From NCBI GenBank assembly GCA_030247885.1, contig JAPDRO010000021.1, forward strand, positions 496,001-560,000: 64,000 bases of DNA. The letters are read 5' to 3'. The notes beneath the pieces were generated by a model. The model was not told the DNA's origin. It saw nothing but the letters and a program-made list of their open reading frames with translations, and searched no databases. Position numbers and translations under genes: made by a program. Below are positions 49,946 to 61,500 of this stretch, one piece after another. This DNA comes from Taxawa tesnikishii (nom. ined.) (taxonomy: Eukaryota; Ascomycota; Dothideomycetes; Dothideales). Position 1 is the stretch's first letter. Each line of letters begins with the position of its first letter.

Positions 49946-50464
49946 GCCTGCTGTCTTTTGCTATCCGGGACGCACATACTTTGATTGCTTGAGAGCGCGT
50001 GCTGCGGCAGCCTTGTTGCCATCATCCTGATTCCTGGGAGACGCTTCTTCCTGACTGACACTGTAGGATATGCAAGGGGCGAATTAGAGGGGCCAAATTC
50101 ACGGGATGCACGGGATGCATGTTCGGTCCGTGGTCCAGAGTGGAACGCATGTAGATGCATGCTTGGCAACGCGTCCAGGAACAGAGACACGGACACGGGC
50201 ACAGCTACGGACACGGACCGCCTTTTGATTGAAAGCGCGTTAATTCGCGTACATCAGGCGTGTACCGTGTACCGTGTACCGTGTACCGCTCCACGACAAC
50301 CAGCAACCATAACCAGCCCGTTTGCATTGATTGCTTGATTGTCCCTCTCCGTCATACCATAACATACCAGACACTGTTCAACAACGACTACTGCGTCCCA
50401 TCAACGTGGGAGTTGTTGTCACCGTCGCCGTCGTACATGTTTTCCCCTTTGATCTTGCATAGCA
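49946..50464. promoter_or_regulatory. Divergent promoter RIC8 / RIF1
   Basis: Head-to-head spacer with GGACACGG-type short repeats (about 50188-50220) and the seven-base array entered next. The RIF1 leader is pyrimidine-rich. Confidence 0.5.
50259..50286 (+). repeat. (CGTGTAC)4 tandem repeat
   Basis: Four perfect copies of a seven-base unit, about 180 bp before the RIF1 start. Confidence 0.9.
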
Positions 50465-53400
50465 ATGGTTTCCGGTTCTTCTGCTGCGTTTGAGCGTCTT
50501 CCTACTCGTCCACCTACACCTCCAAAAGACACGCAGAAAGCCGTTGACGAAGCCATCAAGTTTCTTGAAGTCGGTTATACCCTGGACAAAACTGTCGGCA
50601 CGCCAGCAACAAATCGCCCGAGTCTAGATACCCCACCCGAACGATCACCGCCCTCATCGCGCCCCGTCGACAGCAGCAGCAGGTCGGCGAAGAAGGTCGA
50701 CTTTTCGCCATGGACCATAGCGCACGGGGCGGAACTGGAAACTGGATCTAGCCCTGCTCTGCGCCGCCTTCCCTCGAATCGGGATCTGAAGCCTCTAAAA
50801 TCGATCCTCAAGAGCTCAATCACAGCACAACCTCTCACACCCAACGAGTGCGGTTCTCCCGCGCCAGCATACTTTGACTTGGCCGAGCCAGGCGGATTTG
50901 TCAAGATGTTGGAATCTGTTTTACAGCTCTTGTTCTCGCCGGTGCCAACATCAAGATTGGACGGTTACCGTACGCTCAATGGAGCGCTCAAAACCTACGA
51001 TAACATGCCTGAGATCAAGACGCTAAGGGATAAGATGGGTCAGTTGATGCAATGTATAGAGCGGGACATCTCGGCGCCTTCAGACACGGGAGGAATCATG
51101 GATACCAGTCTGATCACGCAAGCATTGAAGTTGACGACAGTACTTTTCATTGCTCCTCAACTGAACAGTGCTCTCACAGTCGACTTCAGGGCGTTCGTTC
51201 TGGACCGGTCAATTGAGGTCTTGCAACAGGAGAGCGTCATAAAAGCGATCGCGAACCACCACATGCACTTGCTCGCATTCCAGAAATTGGGCGCCAATGT
51301 GTTGACCGCTTCAAGGGCAGAGAAGATAGTGGCCAGTTTGGCCACGATACATGAACGAGTCAGCGGTAATAGTGTCATCGCCGCACGACTGCTCATCCTT
51401 CAACGACTTCTAGAGCAGCAGCCGGGTGTTATGCTTGCAACCATCCGCGACTGGGTAAAGCATATTTTCCATGGCGTACTCAGCAGTATCAAGGACATCC
51501 GCACGAGGGCCATCGACTGTGGTATTGAAGCTGGTTTGGCGCTTGGTGCAAGCCATCAAGCCACGAAAGCAATAATAGACCTCTTCAACACCAACGTCAG
51601 CGAAACGAGTACCTACGGAGAGTTCCTGACCGCTCGGTTAACAGACATGACGAGCGACAAAGAACTGGGTCCTTGTGCTGCACAGATATGGAGCATGGTG
51701 GTTTTGTTCTTCAGAAGCAAGAAGAGACGACTGACTGACTGGGCTATGTTCAAGAGGGCGTGGCTCCTAGTCATCCAGAAGTGCCTCAATTCCGCTGACA
51801 TTCAAACGAAATACGAGGCAACTGTGGCGTGGAACCGACTCGTCTATGTGGTTAACCCGGATTTGAGCACGTTTGCAAATATGGAAGGTATCGTGCCCAT
51901 GCTCAAGGTCCCTTTCATGGTGGTTTTCGACAAAAAGGGGCGAGACAAAAGCTCCAAGGAGGCTCGACATATCGCGCTTGGCGGATACTGCAACCTTCTG
52001 CACTACGCTTTCCGGCCGTCACAGTCGCACCAGGATCTCGACTTGTTTTGGAAGGAATACGTTGACCCGATACTCGGCAAGTTGCTCCGTTCCGGGGGCA
52101 GGGACGCAAAATTGGCGTGCCGTATCCTCAAGGCACTCTTCAATGGCAAAACTACTGTATGGAACCCCGATGTGGCGAACGACCCGAGCGGCCTTACCCC
52201 TGAAGAGCTTCCACGTATCGACTGCCGGTGGATCAGATCCAGGGTGCGGCAAATCCTAGCATTTCTTGAATCCTATCTATCGGCAACCCTAGTTCTTCCG
52301 TCTGAACAACAGCCGATTTCCATAACGCCGTGGCGTGAACTGCTGGCAGCTGTCGCGGAGGCTGGCCGTCAAGAAGTCAGGGCGTCAATCGAGACACGGG
52401 AGGCTATTGCACATCTCATCAATCTTTTTGGACGCCTCTGGAAGGATACTCCACATATTGATGAGGACCAGAGCGAAGTATGGTTCTCCAAATACGGCGA
52501 GCTAGTCCTTTCGACCATGCAAGTCTTGGGACCGATCCAATTCACGGAGCGGATCCTTTCGCGTAACAAGTCGGAAGCGTTTGAAGCTGCTCCCACACCC
52601 TCTCACCGGACATCGAAGCATCACAGCGTCCTGGAGTCTCCAGTGGGCTTCTTGTGGACCCTGTTGCAAAGACCACCGGCCACTACGAACATCAAAGAGA
52701 GCTACTGCTTGTTTGCACAGCAATTACTCCAGACAGTCTGCCTTACCAGTCCGTTGCGGAAGTCAAGACTTGGTTTGTTACGCCAATTCTCACAGCAGAG
52801 CAAGCAAGACACTCCCGAGGAAGCCCCACCAGTCAATGTAGCCGCTCAACTTTGGGCAAGCGTGGCGCAGCAGGCAAGCTCCACCTTGACAGACGAAACT
52901 TTGGGCGACTCGACCCAAGACGGGCAGCGTCTGGGCCACTGTGCTCGCGATGTGGTGGCCATACTCACAGCCGGCTTTGACTTTGTTGATTTAAGCGGAC
53001 CTGCTCCCTCTGCTGGATTGAACCTGTACGCAATGCTGTCTGACAAACTAAAGCAGTCTGCGGGCGAAGGTGCTGTCGTGCTTGGGCTTGTCGAGCCAGT
53101 TGCAGAAGCACTGCTCAACGCGCAATCGAGCATTCCCACGCCAATACTGCTTCAGTACACCACGGGCATGCTGGCACAAAGTGTTTGGCCGAAGAGCCGG
53201 TCACAGATGGATGAAGGCCGTAAAGCGCTCTGGGGCTTTGTGTTGCCATCTGCTAAGCATGCTATCTTCGACCCTTACGACAACCTTTACAAGATGGACG
53301 TTGCAGCATTAAGAATGGCATACAATAACTTCAGTTATTACCCCGCTGAATGCTCATCTTTGCTCGCTGCGAACAGGACTTCCATAGAAGTTTGCCCTCA

Positions 53401-56052
53401 GCCTCTGATCGCAATGGCGCTGCGTAAGTTGCAAGACGGCCTTGCTGTCTGGATTCAGGACGAGGGACATGTCATGGCTGGAAAGGGACGAAATGAGCAG
53501 GAAATGGCTTCTCAGGTACGTCGCACAATCCCTTTCCACAATTAGCGCTCATGTCACTGCAGGTCCTTGCTTTGTGGAAGACAATATTGCGGATCATCTC
53601 CAGTTCCTTGCGCAAGGATAACATTCTGTTGAAAGCGCTGGAGAATCTCCTTGTCGCCGGATTTCGCAGCAGCAGACGATCAATAGTGAACCCGCTAGTG
53701 ACCATGTGGAACGAGACCTTCGGCACTTACGAAACGCTGGAATACCCGGCCGCGCTAGAGGGATCTTTGAGACGGTTGAAGGCAATAGTGGAGCTTGAGT
53801 TGCCTAGCTTTCCTCGAAGCTCCGCTGATAACGTGAGTACGCCCACGGCTTGTTGTGATAGTCCGCTAACAGGTTAGGAACCTCTGGAGACTCCTGTTTT
53901 TGTTGATAGCCAAGCCGAGGCGGCGGGTGACGAGCTTGTCAAAAGCATAAAGGCCATCAGCAAGAGCAACGTGTCTGCGAAGCTGCAATCTACCAAGCGG
54001 AGCTCGAGCCTAGGGAATCGTTTGTCCTCCTCGTCGCCGCACGTGTCCTCCTCAGCAGCAACGGGAAGATCAAATGTCTCACGCCTCTCGAGCACACATC
54101 TTGCCAAACTCCGCCACAACGACTCCCAGGTCGAGTTCACCGCGATCGAATTTCCACCCCTCGCTGGTCACGAAACGGAGTCGCAGAACCTAACAGAGCA
54201 TCAAAGACAGGTCAACGAACGCCAGCAGTATGAGACGGCGCAAATGTATCCCGACTTCTCTTCGAGCCCTGCGCCGCGTTCTTCCGCTGCAGCATCTTGC
54301 GTGTCACGTCTCGATTTCAGTGCCCGGAAACAAACTTCGAAAGATGACTACACCACGCCCGACATCCCCCAAGACGACGAGGATCCCATGGATGGATACT
54401 TGGGATCTTCACCTACGCCCAAAGCCTCTGAAAAGATTCGTCATGATCTGCCTGGACAAAGTCCAAGCGAAGATGCTGAACCAGATGATCTATCAGACAT
54501 CGACATACCCTCTTCTCCACCTCAGAACAGTGAAATCGAGGGAGATGAAATCCGAACAGTTCCCAAAAACGAGACACGCGACATGGCCGACGAAATGGAA
54601 ATATCATCTCATGAGGAGGTGCTGGAGCGCAATTTTGCGGAGGAACCCGCCCCAGCCGAAGAATCAAGCAAAGAGCCCTCTGTTCCATCCGAACAAGGCA
54701 AAGAAGCAGCTAAGACACTGCAAGAGCAGCTCCAGAACGACGTTTCCACTACTTTGGGCACTACCTGGGTCCCTGATATTACCGATAAGACTGTGCAGCC
54801 TTCTTCCGCCCCAGCCCAGGAGTCTACTTGGGAGAGGGGACAGCCTATGAACGATCCAATGCAGAATCACATTGTCGTACCGTCATCTCAGATCGAAGAC
54901 AGTAACTACGTGGATGCGCCGACGGAACCGCCCGTCAACAACACCGACCAAGCTTTACAGCGTGTGCGTAGTCCTTCTCCCGATCACTTCTCTGATAGTT
55001 TTACAGAGCTACCCACAACAGATGGAGATGACGATCGAGATCAGACACCCAAAGCTCCTCGTCGTTCCGAGCACACGGGCGGCGGGGCAAGTGTGGTTGA
55101 GGACTCTTTCACAAAGTCATCTACCGAAGGGAAGCCCGTAGCTCTACCTGAGCCAAAGGAGGCAGAGGACGTTGAGAACATCTCTACTCTAACGACATCT
55201 CTCGACAGCAATAGCCAGCCATCCTCACCCAGTTCCAGGAAACGGAAACGCCTTGGAGGTGATGCGACTCCAGCTTCATCGAAGAAGCGACAGAAGCAGA
55301 CGTCACCCATCAAGCGGATATTTACGCGACTTATGGGCGGGAAACCGACGGCGGGAGACGAAATTGAAGACTGCATCGTCGTTGCAAGCCCGTCGAAAGA
55401 GAAAGAGAGTTCCCCAGAACCTGCTACACAATCGAATCGCGCTACAGCATCACAAGAGCCTGCAGGGCAGCCGGCTCCAGCCAAGCGTGGCCGAGGCAGG
55501 CCGAGAAAGGCTGCCACGCCTCAAGTTATCAGTCCAGCAAATGCAGAGAAGCCTCGCCAATTGAAGCGAAAAGCCTCAGCTCTGAGCAACGTAGAACATG
55601 AGGACCACAAGACAGTCGTGGACGATGCCGAGCGGGTCAGGGAAACACCTGCCCCTGCTCCAAGCAAGTCTCGCAGGACACGGTCCAGCCAGGATGCTAG
55701 GACCGCTCCCACCGAGTCTGCGTCTTCCACTCCTCGACTCGCAAGTCGCAGAGACGATATTGCTGTTATCATTCCTGCCACAGACCTCAACCTCGATGAA
55801 TACGAACCTCGCAGCGAGCTTGGATCTGTGAGTCCTGAGAAGCAGCTGCAGACGGAGCAACAAGCTGCAGCGGTTGCGAATCGCCCCATAGCTACACCGA
55901 AGAGCATTCTTCAACGACTCAAAGACATCCTTGTGGATTGCAAGACCATGCTTCTGGGGTCGCAAGAGCACAGGGAGTTTAGCGACGTGCTGTTTGAGGT
56001 TCAGAAGGAGGTGCATGATGCTGCACTCCGCGGGCGCGAGTCGCAAGAATGA
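50465..56052 (+). CDS. RIF1: Rif1, telomere and replication-timing regulator
   Basis: Exons 50465-53515, 53563-53832 and 53878-56052 join to 1831 residues with no break. Residues 1-120 are disordered and hold two protein phosphatase 1 docking motifs: KVDF (RVxF type, residues 77-80) and SILK (113-116), as in yeast and animal Rif1. The Rif1 HEAT-repeat domain follows, about residues 125-1100 (LESVLQLLFSPVPTSRLDGY; LRSGGRDAKLACRILKALF). The C-terminal 700 residues are disordered, Ser/Glu-rich, with basic Lys/Arg patches (SSRKRKRLGG, KRGRGRPRKA, an AT-hook-like GRGRPRK) and a short helical end (PKSILQRLKDILVDCKTML) like the C-terminal tetramer module. Rif1-PP1 counteracts DDK kinase at late origins and limits telomerase and end resection. 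Confidence 0.93.
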
Positions 56053-56397
56053 ATCATTTCTGGCTTGAATGACGAAAGGACATGTGTGCTTGGATTGCAG
56101 TATGTAGCCTAACGAAATGGATATGAGACATTCAAAAAGTCTCCCTAAATGCCGTTCTTCAATCCATCTGCATGTTGCCGTAATTGTTACATGCACTGCT
56201 GCACAAAGCACAGCGCGTCACAAGCGAGTTTCATCTTGCTGCGGTGACATCTGCCCCACCATCCATCGTCAACACGACGAACCATTGTTTGCCCTTTGAA
56301 CACCACAGTCACATCAGACCACCAACCAACCCGACGACATAGCAACCATCCCTTGCTCTTAACACCCACACAAGTAATCCGTCAACCCGCATACACC
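56053..56397. other. Intergenic, epimerase promoter
   Basis: Short co-directional spacer with a C/A-rich leader before 56398. Nothing else seen. Confidence 0.5.
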
Positions 56398-57673
56398 ATG
56401 GTCGAGCGATCCAACAAACCCTCCGCCATCTCCCCTTCCGCAGCGGGCCCCTCGCCTTCAGTGCATTCCGATGGATCCAAGGTCACCGCGACCCTGCCGT
56501 CTGGCGATTCGGTAGAGGTGTACCTGTACGGAGCTACCGTCACGTCATGGAAGAGCAATGGCAAGGAGAACCTCTGGGTCAGCGAGAATGCCCACATGGA
56601 CGGCAAGAAGGCCATCAGAGGAGGTGTGCCGGTTGTCTTTCCGGTGAGTCTCGTGGGGTGATTGGGGAGAGCAGAAGGGTTTCGACAGATGAGAGCTGGG
56701 GCTGTATACGTGGATGAAGAGAGCGCGAAAGAAGTGTATCAAGACGGCATCGCTTTCTCCCAAGACACGGATCCATAGACCCATGGACTTAGATCGCACA
56801 GAGAGTCGTAGGGCTTCAACGAGAACGTCACGGCTAACACGTCGTTTTCAAGAATTTCGGACCACCGCCCAAGAACCACGCGACCTCCAGCCTGCCACAG
56901 CACGGTTTCGCTCGCATCTCAAACTGGGAGTATCTCGGCAAGTCCTCTTCCGAATCCGGCCCTCTGTCCAAGGGCGGAGACGATGCAGTCCGACTTGATT
57001 TCGGGCTCACGCCTGCCAACTTGAGCGATGAGATGAAGCAAGCCTGGCCTTATGACTTCAGCCTGCAATACAGCGTTACTCTAGGCAAGGACGGATTGCA
57101 GACTGTTCTGAGTGTTCGCAATGAGGGCAACAAGCCGTTCGAATTTCAGATGCTTACGCACACCTACTTCCGTATCCAGGTAAGTTCAGGCTGTTCTGCT
57201 GTCTTGTGCTGGTGTGGGAAGAACGAAACAAGATGCGAGGTTTCGGCGCGCTCGTGCAACAACCCAAGAATCCTCGGATTAACGCGTCGTCATAGGACAT
57301 CTCGAAGATCAAAATAACCGGTCTCGCCGGCACCACTTACATTGACAAAGTCCTCAACGCGACAGAACACGAATCGACCACTCCCGAGTTGCAGATCACC
57401 GGCCAAACCGACCGCGTGTACAAGTCCCTCAAGCAAGACACGACCTCGATCTTGGAGGACGGCAAGCCCCGCCTCGACGTTATCAGGGACAACCTGCAGG
57501 ACACTGTGGTCTGGAACCCTTGGAAGGAGGGCGTGCAAGCCATCAGCGACTTTGCCCCCAAGGACGGTTACAAGAACATGATTTGTGTCGAGGCAGGAGC
57601 GGTCGACGGCTTCACGACGCTGGAGGCCCAGGACGGCTTCGAAGCGGGTCAGATCCTGAAGAGTCACCTTTGA
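56398..57673 (+). CDS. Glucose-6-phosphate 1-epimerase (YMR099C-like)
   Basis: Exons 56398-56643, 56853-57179 and 57296-57673 give 316 residues, the usual size. Family marks: LYGATVTSWKSNGKENLWVS (start of the beta-sandwich), GGVPVVFPNFGPP, the catalytic-His region PQHGFARISNWEY, THTYFRI, and the Glu region near MICVEAGAV. The enzyme interconverts alpha and beta glucose 6-phosphate in the cytosol. The first intron (209 nt) and the second (116 nt) are long for this window, whose median is about 55 nt. No signal peptide. The N-terminal 20 residues are Ser/Pro-rich. Confidence 0.93.
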
Positions 57674-58554
57674 AACGATTGATGAAGGCACGAACACCAT
57701 GACTGACGAACTGCATGGGGGTGACGGGAACGGGTAGTGGAGAGGGGCCGAAAATGAGGACGAGGGTTTAAAAAAGATAATCGAAATTAGGGTTTCTTGA
57801 AGGTGATACCTTCCGAAAATGCGATCAGTGCCTCTGCATACCTTTCAGAGAATTGATGCGTAATTGTCGAGCCAGCCTCGAAAGGGGGTAGGCGGTTGCA
57901 GGAAAGCTAGGTTCATCTTCACCTCTCTCGTCTGACTTCCCCATTCAGGACAGTATACACATCGTCCTGTTCATGCAAATTCACTGCGCTACTACACGCG
58001 AATCTTGACACTCTCCCTCCTTCCAGAGCAAGGACTTGGTTTGAACAAGCCCGAACTTCCCATTTTCCCCTCCTCATCCTTTTCCCCTCCTCATCCTTTT
58101 CCCCTCCTCATCCTTTCCCTGTCAAGAGTGAGGATTCCACCTCCTTTCCCTTGTCCATATCGCAACCGGACAGACGCTCATCCCCACGTGCATCAAACTC
58201 TGCCTCAACATGTCTGCGGAAGCCGCAGGACCCCACCAAGATACTGCGGCGTCACGCGGCTCCGTTGACCACATCAGCCGTTGCTGATCAGCAAGGGGAT
58301 GGATCAGACAACGACGGCAGAAAAAACAATAGAGACATGTGCATTCTGATCATCTTCCTATGGAACATATACACAAGCGGCACGCACTCCGCGTGCCAAA
58401 AACCCCTAAATAAAAACCCCCCACTATGTGCAGACCAGGTATCCATCTTTTCCAACCAAGCGTGTCAGGTCCAGAACAAAGGCGGACTCGCGCCTCGTGC
58501 CATCATATCCACACATCGACAAGACTTCGTAAATTTATCAATCATCGTCCAAGC
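57674..58554. other. Convergent intergenic region
   Basis: Tail-to-tail spacer between the epimerase and PEPCK genes, with the 17-bp repeat entered next and a C6 run near 58415-58420. No gene seen. Confidence 0.5.
58063..58113 (+). repeat. 17-bp tandem repeat, 3 copies
   Basis: Three exact, head-to-tail copies of TTTTCCCCTCCTCATCC. Confidence 0.95.
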
Positions 58555-61500
58555 TTACACCTGGGGACCGGCCTGGATGACCTCCGAAGTGGCCTCATCC
58601 TCGTACTTCTTGAAGTTCTCACGGAACAGCTGGCCAAGCTTCGTAACCTCACCCTTGAAGTCGGCAGAACCAGTCCAGCTCTTGGCGGGGTTGAGGAGCT
58701 CGTCGGGAACGTTAGGGCAGGACTTGGGGACCTGGAGGTTGAAGGTCTCGTAGGTCTCGTACTCCACGTTGGCGAGCTCACCGCTGTGGATGGCGTCCAG
58801 GATGGCACGGGTGTACTTGAGAGGGCAACGCTTTCCACCAGTAGTGGCGCCGGCACCAACCCAACCGGTGTTCAGCAGCCAGGCGTTGGTCTTGTGCTCA
58901 GAGATCTTGTCAGCGAGCATGCGGGCGTAGCGCATGGGGTGCAGAGCGAGGAAGGGCTGGGCGAAGCAAGACGAGAAGGTGGCCTGGGGCTCGGTCACAC
59001 CGTCTTCAGTACCGGCCATCTTGGAGGTGTAACCCGAGATGAAGTGGAACATGGTCTGCTCGGTGGTGAGCTTGGAAATGGGAGGCAGGACACCGCGGGC
59101 ATCGCAGGTGAGGAGGATGATGTTGGAGGGGTGCTTGTCCGCAATGCAAGGGATCTTGGCGTTCTCGATGTACTCAATGGGGTAGGCGCAGCGGGTGTTC
59201 TCAGTGAGGGTGGAATCATCGTAGTTGACCACACGGCTGATAGGGTCGAAGACGACGTTCTCGAGCACGGATCCGAAGCGGATGGCGTTGAAAATATCGG
59301 GCTCCTTCTCGGCGGAGAGGCCAATGCACTTCGCGTAGCAACCACCCTCGATGTTGAAGACTCCGCGGTCAGTCCAGCAGTGCTCATCATCACCAATCAG
59401 TGCACGCTTGGGGTCAGCAGACAGAGTTGTCTTGCCAGTGCCGGACAGACCGAAGAACACAGTCACATCGCCGTTCTCACCCTCGTTAGCCGAGGAGTGC
59501 AGGGTCAGGACATTGTGCTTCACAGGCATTTCGTAAAAGAGGACGGTGAAGATACCTGGTTGCTGGTTAGTATCGGTAGTAGAATCAGATTCCTGGGCGT
59601 TCCTGGACCCGACGCTTGTGTCGGTTCGTTTCCTTGTGGTCCTTGAGCTTGCCAGCATCACCGCCGGCGTAGTGGCACACATCACAGTAGGAGGTTTTCG
59701 TTTCACGAGCCTCGCGTCGCAGCTGCTGAGTCTTGGGTCGATGCTTCTTATTGGCCTTGGCTTGAGCTGCTTTGAACTTTGGAGTGGCATCCACACGTTG
59801 TTGCTTGTGATACGCCCTGCCATACGCGATGTTCTTGGCTTTGATGTCATCGGCGATCTGCTGCAGTTGCTCTTCAGTGAGATCGAGTTCTCCCTCGAAG
59901 CCTTCTTTGAGGGCATTGTGAGAGCAAGCGCCATCGTAGGTGAAAGAGTCCAGAGGCCAGGGGCAAATATGGTTGAAGCCGTAGTCATGGTCGCGTTTGG
60001 AAGATAGAAACCAGTCAATAGAAGGTGGAGTAGAGGCCTGCAAGACAGGGAGAAGACCAGGACAGAACTCGATACCCATGAGGTCGAAGAGCTCAGAGAT
60101 GCGTTCCAGAGACAGAAGAACAAGAAGAAAGCGAGGGTTGATCCAGCTGGTGACATGGAGGGCAGACCAGAGCAGAGGTAGCAGGACAGAGATTATTGCG
60201 GACTTGGTAGTGGACGACATAGCCTGCGAATCTCTTTCTCCTGTCGAGAGGGTGATGGATGGAGGAGTTGAGAGACGACAGGAGCGGAAGTACCACCATC
60301 ATCGTACCTCCTTCCTGTTGGTCCGGGCAAGTGGTCGTACCTCCTTCCATGCAGTATGGGAAAGAACCAGTCCAGTTCCAAGGGTCCAGGAAGGATATAC
60401 ATAAAGAGAAGGAGCTACTAACCTTTTTCATCTCACCGGCGTACTCGGTACCCAGGATAACCATCTCCTTCTCGGCGAAGTTGATAGCTACCGACGTAGC
60501 TGAGGTCATGCCCTCGGTGAAACGGTTGGCAGGGAAAGAACCGGCGTTGTAGATAACATAGTCAGGGTGGAAGTGCTCCAACTCCTCGGGCGAGGGGCGG
60601 ATCAGCATGTTGCGCATGAAGAGAGCATGGTAGGCGCGTGCGCAGACGACACGGACACTGATGCGGTAGCGCTCGTCCCATCCTGCGTAGCCGTCGATGA
60701 CATAGATGCGGTTGCGGGTGTTCAGGTAGTCGACCGCGCGCTCGCGGTTGATCTTCCAGACCTGTTGGAGAAGCAATGGTTAGCAGAGCCGTATGCTGAT
60801 TGTACGGCACGTGATAGGTACGGTATGGTATGGTATGGTATAGGTGTATAGAGAGAGCCAGGGCCAGCCGGCTACGACGCCGATTCGACCCGATCTTGTG
60901 CGAGACTGCGGGGCTTTCTGCAGCCTCGGCAATGGCGGGAAGGCGCACGGCAATGCGTACCCCTGCACAGAGTGACGTCGAGCTACAGTTCACCCCGCGC
61001 TGTTTTTGTTTTGGAGGGGTAAAGGTAATGGTGATGGTGATGGTGATGGTGATGATAGTCAACTGCAGTGCAGTGGGATGAGGACAAGGCTCAGCAAATG
61101 GAAAAGCACCTACATCTGTCGACATGGGCTTGTTGACAGGTCCCCACCACACGTTCTTGTCAGATCCCTCCTCCTTGACGATACGCTTGTCCGACGGCGA
61201 GCGACCGGTCTTGGCGCCAGAGTATGCCGAGAGGGCGCCAGAGGATGTGATGGCGGATCCGGTTTCGTAGACCAGGGCATCTTCGTACAGGGCAGCGACG
61301 GAGGGGTTGGCAACCTTTGTGCCGTCAGTATCAGTACCGTACTTGCATATAGACAGCCGTGCTTGCATAGCAACAAGCGATCGAACGTACAATGGCGACG
61401 CGGTCGTAGTCAATGTGTGCTCTCTCGTGGAGCTCCTCCTCGAGCTCGGTGTGCTCACGCTGGGGCCTGGCAACGGCGTCAGTTCATTTTTCGGGGCTCG

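Noticed and set aside
58426-59646. 406-codon open frame on the plus strand
   Set aside because: It is antisense to the highly conserved PEPCK exon and results from its biased third positions.
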